Origin: Butyrivibrio sp.
GTDB lineage: Bacteria; Bacillota; Clostridia; Lachnospirales; Lachnospiraceae
Direction of reading: 5' to 3'
Assembly (NCBI GenBank): GCA_024688095.1
Contig: JAILEJ010000003.1
Location: 1-5,523 of the forward strand
Length of the DNA: 5,523 nucleotides
Of the stretch, positions 1-5,523 are shown piece after piece; position 1 is the stretch's first letter, and each line of letters begins with the position of its first letter. The position numbers and the translations under genes are program-made. Under the pieces are notes generated by a model. That model ran no database searches and was not told where the DNA came from. It worked only from the letters and a program-made list of their open reading frames with translations.

Positions 1-225
1 GATCGTGTTATTGATCTTTTTGATGATGTTATTGTTTTGGCCAAGGATGCTAATAGAACAGGACGTCTTGCTTATTATGGACCAATAAAAGAGTCCTATG
101 AATTCTTTGGAAAAAATTCAATGGAAGAAATCCTTCTTTCAATTAATCAAAAGGATGAAGGCGGAGAAGGGCGTGCCAATGAATTTGTTGAAAAATATGG
201 TGAAATCGCAGCACAGAATGGGTGA
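1..225 (+). CDS. ABC transporter ATP-binding protein, ABCG-like, C-terminal fragment
   Basis: The reading frame is open from base 1 and ends at TGA 223-225, giving the last 74 residues of a protein that begins outside the window. The fragment opens with DRVIDLFDDVIVLAKD, then GRLAYYGP and ESYEFFG. This is the segment after the H-loop in ABCG-type nucleotide-binding domains, where a strand ending in 'vlakdG' precedes a 'yyGp..ea..fFg' stretch. Walker A, the signature motif and Walker B lie upstream and cannot be seen. The protein should hydrolyse ATP at the inner face of the membrane to drive the permease encoded 6 nt downstream in the same frame. Its last bases double as the ribosome site of that gene. 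The internal TTG at 37 is not the start, because homology-like sequence continues upstream of it. The substrate cannot be told from this piece. Confidence 0.85.
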   Translation, partial: DRVIDLFDDVIVLAKDANRTGRLAYYGPIKESYEFFGKNSMEEILLSINQKDEGGEGRANEFVEKYGEIAAQNG

Positions 226-226
226 T
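220..226 (+). promoter_or_regulatory. Shine-Dalgarno site of the ABC permease, overlapping the ATPase stop
   Basis: GGGTGAT at 220-226 matches the GGTGAT part of the consensus Shine-Dalgarno complement, 5 nt before the ATG at 232. It contains the TGA stop of the ATPase gene. Ribosomes ending the ATPase would therefore finish on the permease start site, which suggests translational coupling and fixes the permease start at 232. Confidence 0.6.
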
Positions 227-231
227 ATAAA

Positions 232-1329
232 ATGACAACTAGTAAACAACAAATATCTGATAATAATAATACAAATGAATCTAATTCAAGGGTAAGACAC
301 CTGGGACATTTTGGACAGACAATTATATATCTGGGAAAGCTATTCAGGATGTTCGTATTCCAAAATGACTGGAAGGTTCTGCCAATGGCCGCTCTGATAG
401 CAGGTCTTGTTTCCTTCGTTGTAGGAAAAAATATCTTTGTTACGATGGAAGGAACTCTTATGGGTTCATTTGCCGTATCATGTATATGTATATGGAATGG
501 ATTTTTTAACTCTATTCAGGTTGTATGCAGAGAACGATCAATAATAAAAAGAGAGCATAGGGCAGGACTTCACATATCTTCATACATACTTGCTCATATG
601 ATATATCAGGCAGTTTTATGCATTTTACAATCCATAATTACAATTGCCGTTTGTCATGCATTTGAAATGAATTTTCCAAAGGTATCATATATAACAGGAA
701 TAGCCATACTTGATGTTGGAATATGTCTGTTTCTTATTACATATTGTGCTGATATGATGGCACTTATGATTTCTTCTATTGTGAGAACAACCACAACAGC
801 TATGACTGTAATGCCGTTCTTATTGATTTTCCAGCTGGTATTTTCCGGCGGAATTTTTCAGCTGGAAGGAGGCGCGTCAGCTCTTACAAATCTTACTATA
901 GCAAAATGGGGACTTACTTCATTGTGTTCACAGGGAAATTACAATGATCTTCCAATGGTTTCTGTTTGGAATAGTATGCTGAAAATGAAGAATGTTAAGA
1001 TGAAAGATATTCCTATAGAAAATATAGACTTAAGCGGATTGATAGATGAATCTGATGAAACATCAGTACTTTTACCTGATAATCTTACACTAAAGGATTT
1101 ACCAATAAATGAAAACTATAGACCTATTAACGAAGCATTTAAAGCGATGGAAAAAAATGGTCAACGGGAAAACTTTCTTTTAACATGTGGCTCCTACAAC
1201 CAAAATGAAAATTTTGTATCAACTTCAGATAATATTCTTCATTGCTGGCGAATGCTGATTTTCTATATAATTTTATTTGCTGCATGTGCAACAATATCTT
1301 TGGAATTTGTTGACAGAGACAAACGATAA
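232..1329 (+). CDS. ABC-2 type (ABCG-like) transporter permease
   Basis: This 365-residue protein is the membrane half of the ABC transporter whose ATPase ends just upstream. A hydrophilic, Asn/Ser-rich start (residues 1-25) looks like a linker. About six membrane segments follow, near residues 50-66, 75-95, 118-142, 155-177, 190-210 and 338-358. Between segments two and three lies RERSIIKREHRAGLH (about 100-114), the charged stretch followed by a 'SYILA' helix that is typical of ABC2_membrane/ABCG permeases and corresponds to the coupling helix contacting the ATPase. A polar, acidic region of roughly 125 residues (211-337) sits between helices five and six, where ABCG proteins carry their external loop. 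It holds two cysteines (C232, C319) that could pair. The ATG at 232 is supported by the GGGTGAT ribosome site. Family assignment is firm; export direction is inferred from ABCG relatives and the cargo is unknown. Confidence 0.85.
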   Translation: MTTSKQQISDNNNTNESNSRVRHLGHFGQTIIYLGKLFRMFVFQNDWKVLPMAALIAGLVSFVVGKNIFVTMEGTLMGSFAVSCICIWNGFFNSIQVVCRERSIIKREHRAGLHISSYILAHMIYQAVLCILQSIITIAVCHAFEMNFPKVSYITGIAILDVGICLFLITYCADMMALMISSIVRTTTTAMTVMPFLLIFQLVFSGGIFQLEGGASALTNLTIAKWGLTSLCSQGNYNDLPMVSVWNSMLKMKNVKMKDIPIENIDLSGLIDESDETSVLLPDNLTLKDLPINENYRPINEAFKAMEKNGQRENFLLTCGSYNQNENFVSTSDNILHCWRMLIFYIILFAACATISLEFVDRDKR

Positions 1330-1357
1330 TAATATAGTTATATAAATAAAAATGGTT

Positions 1358-1389
1358 TTGTGCTACTTGTTCTATATTGAATAGCACAA
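1358..1389 (+). terminator. Candidate terminator hairpin after the ABC permease
   Basis: TTGTGCTA (1358-1365) and TAGCACAA (1382-1389) form a perfect 8-bp inverted repeat with a 16-nt loop, 28 nt after the permease stop. The downstream T tract is poor (TATCGTTTT), so termination on the plus strand would be weak. Read on the minus strand the hairpin is followed by a better T run, but no minus-strand gene ends here. It may instead be an mRNA-end stabilising structure. Confidence 0.4.
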
Positions 1390-1449
1390 TATCGTTTTAG
1401 AAAGATTAAACGCTAAGTTGTGTTTTTATCCCCGCTTCTCTTTAAAACG

Positions 1450-1479
1450 TTGATTTTTGTATGTTTTCACACGTATATA
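1450..1479 (+). promoter_or_regulatory. Candidate promoter for the DUF454-like gene
   Basis: TTGATT (1450-1455) and TATATA (1474-1479) resemble sigma-A -35 and -10 boxes, separated by 18 nt. Transcription would begin near 1486, leaving a short leader before the ribosome site at 1494-1497. The match is partial and the region is AT-rich, so chance similarity is possible. The hairpin at 1358-1389 upstream argues that the gene needs its own promoter. Confidence 0.3.
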
Positions 1480-1494
1480 GGCATTTTATATACG
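1472..1494 (+). repeat. Perfect 8-bp inverted repeat at the DUF454-like gene start
   Basis: CGTATATA (1472-1479) and TATATACG (1487-1494) are exact reverse complements around a 7-nt spacer. The left arm covers the candidate -10 box and the right arm runs into the first base of the GAGG ribosome site (1494-1497). As DNA it could be a repressor operator; as RNA it could hinder ribosome entry. Neither role is shown by the sequence alone. Confidence 0.45.
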
Positions 1495-1503
1495 AGGTAC
1501 TTA

Positions 1504-1743
1504 ATGATTAAACTTATATTTTTTATTCTTAGTATTGTTTTTTTTATAATAGGATTTATTGGTCTGATGCTTCCAGTAATACCACAAATTCCATTTTTTG
1601 TTATTGGAGTTGTATTTCTGATGGCCGGATCAAAACGTTTTGAAAGATTTATGAAGAATACAAACATATATAAGAATCACTTGGAAAAATATGTCAAAAA
1701 AAGTCATTTTTTATCCAAATTATTAGAAGAACCTGAATCATAA
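1504..1743 (+). CDS. DUF454/YbaN-like small inner-membrane protein
   Basis: This 79-residue protein has two hydrophobic stretches (about residues 2-21 and 27-42) joined by GLMLPVIPQIPF. That matches the 'GllGlvLPvlPttPF' signature of the DUF454/YbaN family, and the following AGSKRFERF fits the family's 'a.sS.rf..wl' segment. A basic C-terminal tail (KNHLEKYVKKSHF) would face the cytoplasm. It is shorter than E. coli YbaN but within the range of compact Firmicutes versions. The ATG at 1504 is chosen because GAGG (1494-1497) lies 6 nt upstream. An in-frame GTG at 1420 would add 28 hydrophobic residues but has no good ribosome site. The molecular function of the family is not established. It appears to be a single-gene unit, converging on the cyclase gene. 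Confidence 0.75.
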   Translation: MIKLIFFILSIVFFIIGFIGLMLPVIPQIPFFVIGVVFLMAGSKRFERFMKNTNIYKNHLEKYVKKSHFLSKLLEEPES

Positions 1744-1763
1744 TTGATCAGGTTCTCCTTTTT
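1728..1763 (+). terminator. Rho-independent terminator spanning two convergent stop codons
   Basis: AGAACCTG (1728-1735) pairs with CAGGTTCT (1749-1756). After one bulged A the stem continues as ATCA (1737-1740) with TGAT (1745-1748), closing on a 4-nt loop, and it is followed by CCTTTTT (1757-1763). This is a good terminator for the DUF454-like gene. The stem contains the TAA of that gene (1741-1743) and overlaps the TGA of the minus-strand cyclase (1750-1748). On the minus strand the hairpin is followed by a moderately T-rich stretch, so it may also stop the cyclase transcript. Confidence 0.75.
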
Positions 1764-3415
1764 ATTCCTTCTTTTTCATAGTATTTATTTTTGGCTTCAT
1801 ACATTGCTTCATCTGATATGTGTATCAGTTCATCAAGTGTTTTTCCATTATAATCTCCTGCACATACATATCCAATCGATACTGAAATTGAATTTATAAA
1901 ACTTCCAGCGAAATTATTACAAATTTCATTAAATCTCATTATTTTATTTAACAGTTCATCCTTCGAGCACTGTATTGAAACAAAGAATTCATCGCCTCCG
2001 GTTCTATAAACAGTTCCTTCAGGTGTAAAGACTTCTTTTATACACTGTGCAGCTCCTTTTATAAGCTCATCTCCTGCCTGATGTCCTTTTAAATCATTTG
2101 CATTCTTTAGTCCATTTATATCAAGGGTTATAAAGAACTGATCTACGCTTACGCCCTCATTTCTGATTAAATCCAGCTTTTCTTCATAGGCTCTTCTATT
2201 TGGAATGCCGGTCATTTCATCAATATATGCTCTTTTCTTATATATTTCTACTTCAATTCCTGTCTTAAACATATTAAGAACCATATTTATCATCAGTATA
2301 AGTACAGAAATAATATAAAATAATGATGCAAAGCCAGCTGTAAGCATCCATTCTTTATTTGTTATATATTGATAGCCTGAATAAAATGCACAGAAAACAA
2401 ATAATGCTGAGGGTAAAATAATCTTCTTTAAGGCTTTTCTATCTATGTTTCTAAGATTCATAGCACTCGTTATCATTACTGCCACAATAGATAATACATA
2501 AATAATCTGGCTTACAATAAGGAATTTGGGCATATCCCATATGCCCCACCAGAATAAGATGATTCTTACAAAAAAGTTTAAACTGGCTATTCCGATCATT
2601 ACTCTTAGAAGGTAGTTCTTTCTATGAATAAAACAGGAAATAAGATATAAAAAAAGAATTGGTATTACCATAAACGTAATGTAATTTAGATATCCCGAGA
2701 AAGCCATCTTTCCTGTAAGAATACCCATAACATGAAAATCACTTATCATCCAGGATGACAGCACAAATCCAAAAACAATTATGCACCACAAACTCTTTTT
2801 TAAATAACTTACATCAGTTTCACCAGGATAAAAATGAATACATATAAGTCCAAACATTGATACTAATGATGTTCCTAATACTAATACACCAAAAAAATAG
2901 TACGGCATTGATGCAAATATTTGTCTTAAAGCATATTCATGCATAGTTGTTACTTCAACTGACTGAACATAGATTGAATACGAATAATTTCTTGGTGCAA
3001 CAACTATAGTCATAGTTTTTCCACTATAGCTTTTTTTCAAAGGAATCAAAGCATTATAATTACCAAGTGTTGTTTCAATATTTCCAAAAACAGCAACTCC
3101 TGAGTGAAATATATGCTCGCCGTCTACATAAGCTTCGATATTCTGATATTTACATTCAACTCTTAATACCTCACTTCCACTTACATCAGGAAGCGTTATA
3201 TTAAGCGTTGTGTTACCCTCTTTACCAATGTTGTAGGGGGTTGTAACCTGCGATTCACTCCCATCTTCACTTACAACAACTAATTCTGTAATCTCCCTGG
3301 ATCCAAATGAAAGCGCGACAAAATTAAAGTCATCCTTTAAAAGGATTCCCATAAATAAAATTATGACAAAAAAAGTATTTAACAGTAAAAAACCATGCTT
3401 TTTAATTTTATTCAT
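1748..3415 (-). CDS. Membrane-bound sensor diguanylate cyclase (7TM + GGDEF)
   Basis: This protein probably makes cyclic di-GMP from two GTP at the inner face of the membrane in response to an external signal. With the ATG at 3415 it has 555 residues. An N-terminal membrane anchor (about 8-26) precedes an external domain (about 27-167) rich in beta-strand patterns and containing YVDGEHIF, reminiscent of jelly-roll sensor domains of the 7TMR-DISM type. About seven hydrophobic helices follow (172-381), then a GGDEF domain (about 395-550). Conserved parts are DEMTGIPNRR (399-408), LDINGLKNAND with metal-binding D432, GHQAGDE and the intact active-site GGDEF at 473-477. The RxxD inhibitory site is absent (TPEG in its place). 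No EAL domain is present. The start is set by GGAG at 3428-3425, 9 nt upstream; a TTG at 3457 lacks a ribosome site. The signal and targets are unknown. Confidence 0.85.
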   Translation of the reverse strand: MNKIKKHGFLLLNTFFVIILFMGILLKDDFNFVALSFGSREITELVVVSEDGSESQVTTPYNIGKEGNTTLNITLPDVSGSEVLRVECKYQNIEAYVDGEHIFHSGVAVFGNIETTLGNYNALIPLKKSYSGKTMTIVVAPRNYSYSIYVQSVEVTTMHEYALRQIFASMPYYFFGVLVLGTSLVSMFGLICIHFYPGETDVSYLKKSLWCIIVFGFVLSSWMISDFHVMGILTGKMAFSGYLNYITFMVIPILFLYLISCFIHRKNYLLRVMIGIASLNFFVRIILFWWGIWDMPKFLIVSQIIYVLSIVAVMITSAMNLRNIDRKALKKIILPSALFVFCAFYSGYQYITNKEWMLTAGFASLFYIISVLILMINMVLNMFKTGIEVEIYKKRAYIDEMTGIPNRRAYEEKLDLIRNEGVSVDQFFITLDINGLKNANDLKGHQAGDELIKGAAQCIKEVFTPEGTVYRTGGDEFFVSIQCSKDELLNKIMRFNEICNNFAGSFINSISVSIGYVCAGDYNGKTLDELIHISDEAMYEAKNKYYEKEGIKRRT

Positions 3416-3424
3416 GTATAATAA

Positions 3425-3428
3425 CTCC
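3425..3428 (-). promoter_or_regulatory. Shine-Dalgarno site deciding the cyclase start
   Basis: On the minus strand GGAG lies 9 nt before the ATG at 3415-3413. The alternative in-frame TTG at 3457 has only AT-rich sequence upstream. The shorter protein also starts MNKIKK followed by a hydrophobic helix, as expected for a membrane anchor. Confidence 0.6.
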
Positions 3429-3488
3429 GGCAAGAAATCTCCCACATAAAAAAACAATTAAGTATTTACTATATGATAATGTTTGCCA

Positions 3489-3517
3489 TATATATTATAT
3501 CATCGTTAAATCTTCAA
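3489..3517 (-). promoter_or_regulatory. Candidate promoter of the diguanylate cyclase gene
   Basis: In the 114-nt gap after the alcohol dehydrogenase gene, the minus strand has TTGAAG (3517-3512) and, 17 nt on, TATATA (3494-3489). A perfect TATAAT (3499-3494) overlaps the upstream side of the latter but is only 12 nt from TTGAAG. Either gives a leader of some 60-75 nt before the cyclase start. The AT richness makes the exact boxes uncertain. A 6-bp inverted repeat, ATGATA/TATCAT (3503-3498 and 3478-3473), flanks the -10 area. Confidence 0.35.
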
Positions 3518-3529
3518 CTTGTATAAAAT

Positions 3530-4627
3530 TTATCTAAATTTATGTTTCAAAATGTGTTTTATATCATTAACATTCATAGCACCTTTAGTATTCTTAACAC
3601 TGTTATTATTCTCCCATCTTGGAAGGACGCTTTCTATTTTTTCATCTGTAAATGATATATCATATTTAGGAACAATATTCTGAACAATCTGACTTATAAC
3701 ATCTCTTCTATAGCCAACCTGTTCATAAAAATCATCTGAATAATCAGCATTATTATCAGCTTCATATTTTAATAATTCCGGCATGAACATTGCTGATGCA
3801 AAGCCATGAGGGATATTATAGTTCTCTGTAAAATAATAACCAACATTATGGGCAAATGTTGTGCCGGTAACAGCTATTGCCATACCTGCAACTATTGATG
3901 CATCATAAATAACTGCTCTGTCTTCTAATGTAAGCTCCTCTCCACATGCTATTTTCTGTAATTTATCAATAAGCATTCTACATCCCTTAACAGAAAAAGC
4001 CCTTGATATATCATTGGCCTTATTGGAAAAATAACTCTCAACAAGATGAGCAAGTGCATCTATTGCTGTAGATGCTGTTGTAGCAGAAGACATTGATGCA
4101 GTATACCTTGGATCTCCAAGTGCAAGAGAAGCATAAAAGCTATCATCATTCATTGACTTTTTAATGCCATTTTCTGTTGTAAGAACTGCAACCTTTGTTA
4201 CTTCTGAACCTGTTCCCGCTGTTGTTCCTACAAGAACAATTGGAAGTACAGCATTTTTCCAGCTCTTTGCATAAACATCGCCTTCCTCAAGCTCAGGATT
4301 AGAAGCTACAGCTGCAACAACCTTTGCCGCATCAAGTGCAGAACCTCCACCTATACCCAATATATAATCCGCTCCAAAAGTATTTGCCTGTCTGCCAGCC
4401 TTTATACATAGGCTCATAAGCGGATTTTGTCCTATCTCATCAAAAATATCGTATACGACACCATTACCATTTAAGATTTTTTCAACATCATCAAGTGCTC
4501 CTGATGACCTTGCGCCATGCTTTCCTGTTACAATAAAGCACCTCTTTCCAAAGCTGATCAGTTCCCTTTTATGGTTGGTTATTACATCTATTTCTGTAAA
4601 AACTTTTGTTGGAATATAAAAATTCAT
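3530..4627 (-). CDS. Iron-containing alcohol dehydrogenase family protein
   Basis: This is a 365-residue NAD(P)-dependent dehydrogenase of the group III (iron-type) family, a cytoplasmic enzyme that interconverts alcohols and aldehydes or ketones. The N-terminal nucleotide-binding half shows GIGGGSALDAAK (GGGS at 93-96) and VGTTAGTGSEVT (133-144), both hallmarks of the family. The C-terminal metal-binding half keeps the four expected ligands: D190 and H194 in AIDALAHLVES, H260 in TFAHNVGYY and H274 in IPHGFASA. Length is slightly below the usual 380-400 residues, with a divergent end (ENNNSVKNTKG near 340-349). The start has AGGCGGT (4640-4634) 6 nt upstream. It lies 14 nt after tdk and is probably co-transcribed with it. 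Substrate cannot be deduced from sequence; a primary alcohol such as ethanol or butanol, or a diol, is possible. No terminator of good quality follows it. Confidence 0.88.
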   Translation of the reverse strand: MNFYIPTKVFTEIDVITNHKRELISFGKRCFIVTGKHGARSSGALDDVEKILNGNGVVYDIFDEIGQNPLMSLCIKAGRQANTFGADYILGIGGGSALDAAKVVAAVASNPELEEGDVYAKSWKNAVLPIVLVGTTAGTGSEVTKVAVLTTENGIKKSMNDDSFYASLALGDPRYTASMSSATTASTAIDALAHLVESYFSNKANDISRAFSVKGCRMLIDKLQKIACGEELTLEDRAVIYDASIVAGMAIAVTGTTFAHNVGYYFTENYNIPHGFASAMFMPELLKYEADNNADYSDDFYEQVGYRRDVISQIVQNIVPKYDISFTDEKIESVLPRWENNNSVKNTKGAMNVNDIKHILKHKFR

Positions 4628-4641
4628 AAGTTTACCGCCTG

Positions 4642-5220
4642 TTATTCTTTATTTTGTGGAGCTCTAAGCATACCCTTTTTAAAATGATATCTACAAAGAG
4701 ATACATAATTATCATTAGCTCCAAGTACTACCTGTTCACCAGAACGAACTATACCATTTTCATTATATCTTGCATTACAGGTAGCTTTTTTGCCACACCA
4801 GCAGACTGTCTTTAGCTCTTTTATCTCATCAGCAATTGCTATAAGCCTTTCACTTCCCGGAAAGAGCCTGTTCTGAAAATCAGCTCTAAGTCCATAGCAA
4901 ACTACTGGAACATTCATAAAATCTGCAATATCAGAAAGGAAGTCTACCTGTTCAGGTGTTGCAAACTGTATCTCATCAACGATTATACAGTCATACTGCT
5001 TAATCTGTTCCTCTGTATACTTTTGTAAATCCTCAAGTAATATACACTCTTCCTCAAGTCCTATTCGGGAGCGGACAACCATCTTACCATCTCTTGTATC
5101 CATTGCAGGCTTTACAAGAAGAGCCTTTTGCCCAACCTCCTGATAGTTAAAATGCGTCATCAGTGCATTAGCTGTTTTAGAACTCCCCATGGCTCCATAA
5201 TAATAGTAAATTTTAGACAT
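4642..5220 (-). CDS. tdk: Thymidine kinase (type II, zinc-containing)
   Basis: This 192-residue enzyme phosphorylates thymidine (and probably deoxyuridine) with ATP to give dTMP in the pyrimidine salvage pathway of the cytoplasm. Visible motifs are the P-loop GAMGSSKT (9-16), VDEIQF (81-86) with the expected catalytic glutamate E83, and YGLRADFQNRLFPGS (109-123). The C-terminal lasso/zinc region carries C140, C142, C176 and H179, and GEQVVLGANDNYVSLCRYH (161-179) fits the thymidine-binding loop. The CxC spacing of the first zinc pair, rather than CxxC, is like that of the E. coli-type enzymes, so it is not a defect. Length is normal. On the minus strand the ATG follows a short AGGGG ribosome site overlapping the stop of the upstream gene, only 6 nt away. 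The downstream alcohol dehydrogenase begins 14 nt after its stop, so the three genes look like one operon. Confidence 0.95.
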   Translation of the reverse strand: MSKIYYYYGAMGSSKTANALMTHFNYQEVGQKALLVKPAMDTRDGKMVVRSRIGLEEECILLEDLQKYTEEQIKQYDCIIVDEIQFATPEQVDFLSDIADFMNVPVVCYGLRADFQNRLFPGSERLIAIADEIKELKTVCWCGKKATCNARYNENGIVRSGEQVVLGANDNYVSLCRYHFKKGMLRAPQNKE

Positions 5221-5223
5221 AAT

Positions 5224-5228
5224 CCCCT
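5224..5228 (-). promoter_or_regulatory. Ribosome site of tdk overlapping the upstream stop codon
   Basis: Minus-strand AGGGG (5228-5224) lies only 3 nt before the tdk ATG (5220-5218) and shares bases with the TAG stop (5229-5227) of the preceding gene. The spacing is short for a Shine-Dalgarno site, so tdk translation may depend on ribosomes finishing the upstream gene. Confidence 0.45.
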
Positions 5229-5523
5229 ACACTCTTTCTTTTATATATTTTCTGACATTATCAGCAATGTTTTTAAGCTTTTGCTGAGTATCCGGATTCT
5301 CACTCACAAACTCCAGCATTTCTTCAAGATATCCCTGTCTTTCCACCTCTCTAAAGCTCTCAGCATATACAAGCCCATAAACAAAAGAAATCTTGGTAAC
5401 AAGTGAATCAACGGCCGTTTCAACATGTCTTCTGTCAACATTGCCTGATCCCATTGCATCCTCATAAACAAGTGGTGATATTGGATCCTTTTTAAAATCT
5501 TCCAATGGCCTGTCATATATTTC
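5227..5523 (-). CDS. Unrecognised protein, C-terminal fragment running off the right edge
   Basis: The frame is open from the window edge at 5523 to TAG at 5229-5227, giving the last 98 residues of a protein whose start is outside. I do not recognise the family. The visible part is soluble and strongly charged, begins EIYDRPLEDFKKDP, contains MGSGNVDRRHVE, and ends in predicted helices rich in Glu, Lys and Arg (EVERQGYLEEMLEFV, then KLKNIADNVRKYIKERV). There is no membrane segment and no cysteine. The frame is preferred over the overlapping one (5516-5304) because it stays open to the edge, has a typical helical, charged composition, and ends 6 nt before tdk with an overlapping ribosome site. 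It is probably the upstream member of the tdk-adh operon. A TTG at 5505 is not its start, because the frame is open to the edge and no ribosome site precedes it. Confidence 0.6.
   Translation of the reverse strand, partial: EIYDRPLEDFKKDPISPLVYEDAMGSGNVDRRHVETAVDSLVTKISFVYGLVYAESFREVERQGYLEEMLEFVSENPDTQQKLKNIADNVRKYIKERV

Noticed and set aside
1139..1387. Minus-strand open frame of 82 codons over the end of the ABC permease
   Set aside because: It lies antisense to a well-supported permease gene, has no family resemblance and includes the hairpin at 1358-1389; it is a shadow frame.
1420..1503. N-terminal extension of the DUF454-like protein from GTG 1420
   Set aside because: There is no clear ribosome site before the GTG, whereas GAGG is well placed for ATG 1504; the family signature is fully contained in the shorter protein.
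1467..1667. Minus-strand open frame of 66 codons
   Set aside because: It is antisense to the DUF454-like gene and has no recognisable motif or ribosome site.
3416..3457. Longer cyclase start at TTG 3457
   Set aside because: No Shine-Dalgarno match upstream; the ATG at 3415 has GGAG at 9 nt and gives a normal membrane-anchor N-terminus.
3448..3482. Terminator for the alcohol dehydrogenase formed by an AT-only stem and a T7 run (minus strand)
   Set aside because: The only pairing before the T run is AAACA/TGTTT with a long unpaired interior, and it lies downstream of the likely cyclase promoter; too weak to call.
4779..4785. CxC instead of CxxC in the thymidine kinase zinc site as a possible defect
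   Set aside because: The E. coli-type thymidine kinases have the same CxC...CxxH spacing, so the site is normal.
5128..5406. Plus-strand open frame of 92 codons across tdk and its upstream gene
   Set aside because: It is antisense to both coding frames and has a biased, motif-free translation.
5304..5516. Alternative minus-strand frame beginning MTGHWKILK
   Set aside because: It overlaps the frame that is open to the window edge and coupled to tdk; its Met/Trp/Leu-rich translation is typical of an out-of-frame reading.

Overview
This AT-rich window carries tightly packed genes with Shine-Dalgarno-type ribosome sites. The protein styles are clostridial: an ABCG-like transporter split into two genes, a 7TM-GGDEF protein, an iron-type alcohol dehydrogenase and a type II thymidine kinase. 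The best guess is a chromosome segment from Lachnospiraceae or a related Clostridia lineage (for example a Butyrivibrio/Roseburia/Eubacterium-type gut or rumen anaerobe). That placement is inference from gene style and base composition, not from a marker gene.

Left part, plus strand (1-1743): the C-terminal end of an ABC transporter ATPase (1-225) is followed after 6 nt, in the same reading frame, by its six-helix ABC2/ABCG-type permease (232-1329). A 174-nt gap holds a candidate terminator hairpin (1358-1389), a candidate promoter and a perfect 8-bp inverted repeat. It leads into a short DUF454/YbaN-like membrane protein (1504-1743).

Right part, minus strand (1748-5523), in transcription order: the C-terminal end of an unrecognised protein (5523-5227), thymidine kinase tdk (5220-4642), an iron-containing alcohol dehydrogenase (4627-3530) and a membrane diguanylate cyclase (3415-1748). 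The first three have gaps of only 6 and 14 nt and look like one operon. The cyclase follows a 114-nt gap with its own candidate promoter. The plus and minus blocks converge at 1743/1748, where one hairpin spans both stop codons and probably serves as the terminator.

Functionally the window looks like ordinary housekeeping and accessory chromosome: small-molecule export, nucleoside salvage, alcohol/aldehyde redox and c-di-GMP signalling. I see no tRNA, rRNA, insertion sequence, CRISPR array or phage gene, and no gap over 300 nt. I found no convincing new multi-gene system. The points most worth a second look are the in-frame split of the ABCG transporter, the hairpin at the start of the DUF454 gene, the tdk-adh pairing and the unrecognised protein entering from the right edge.
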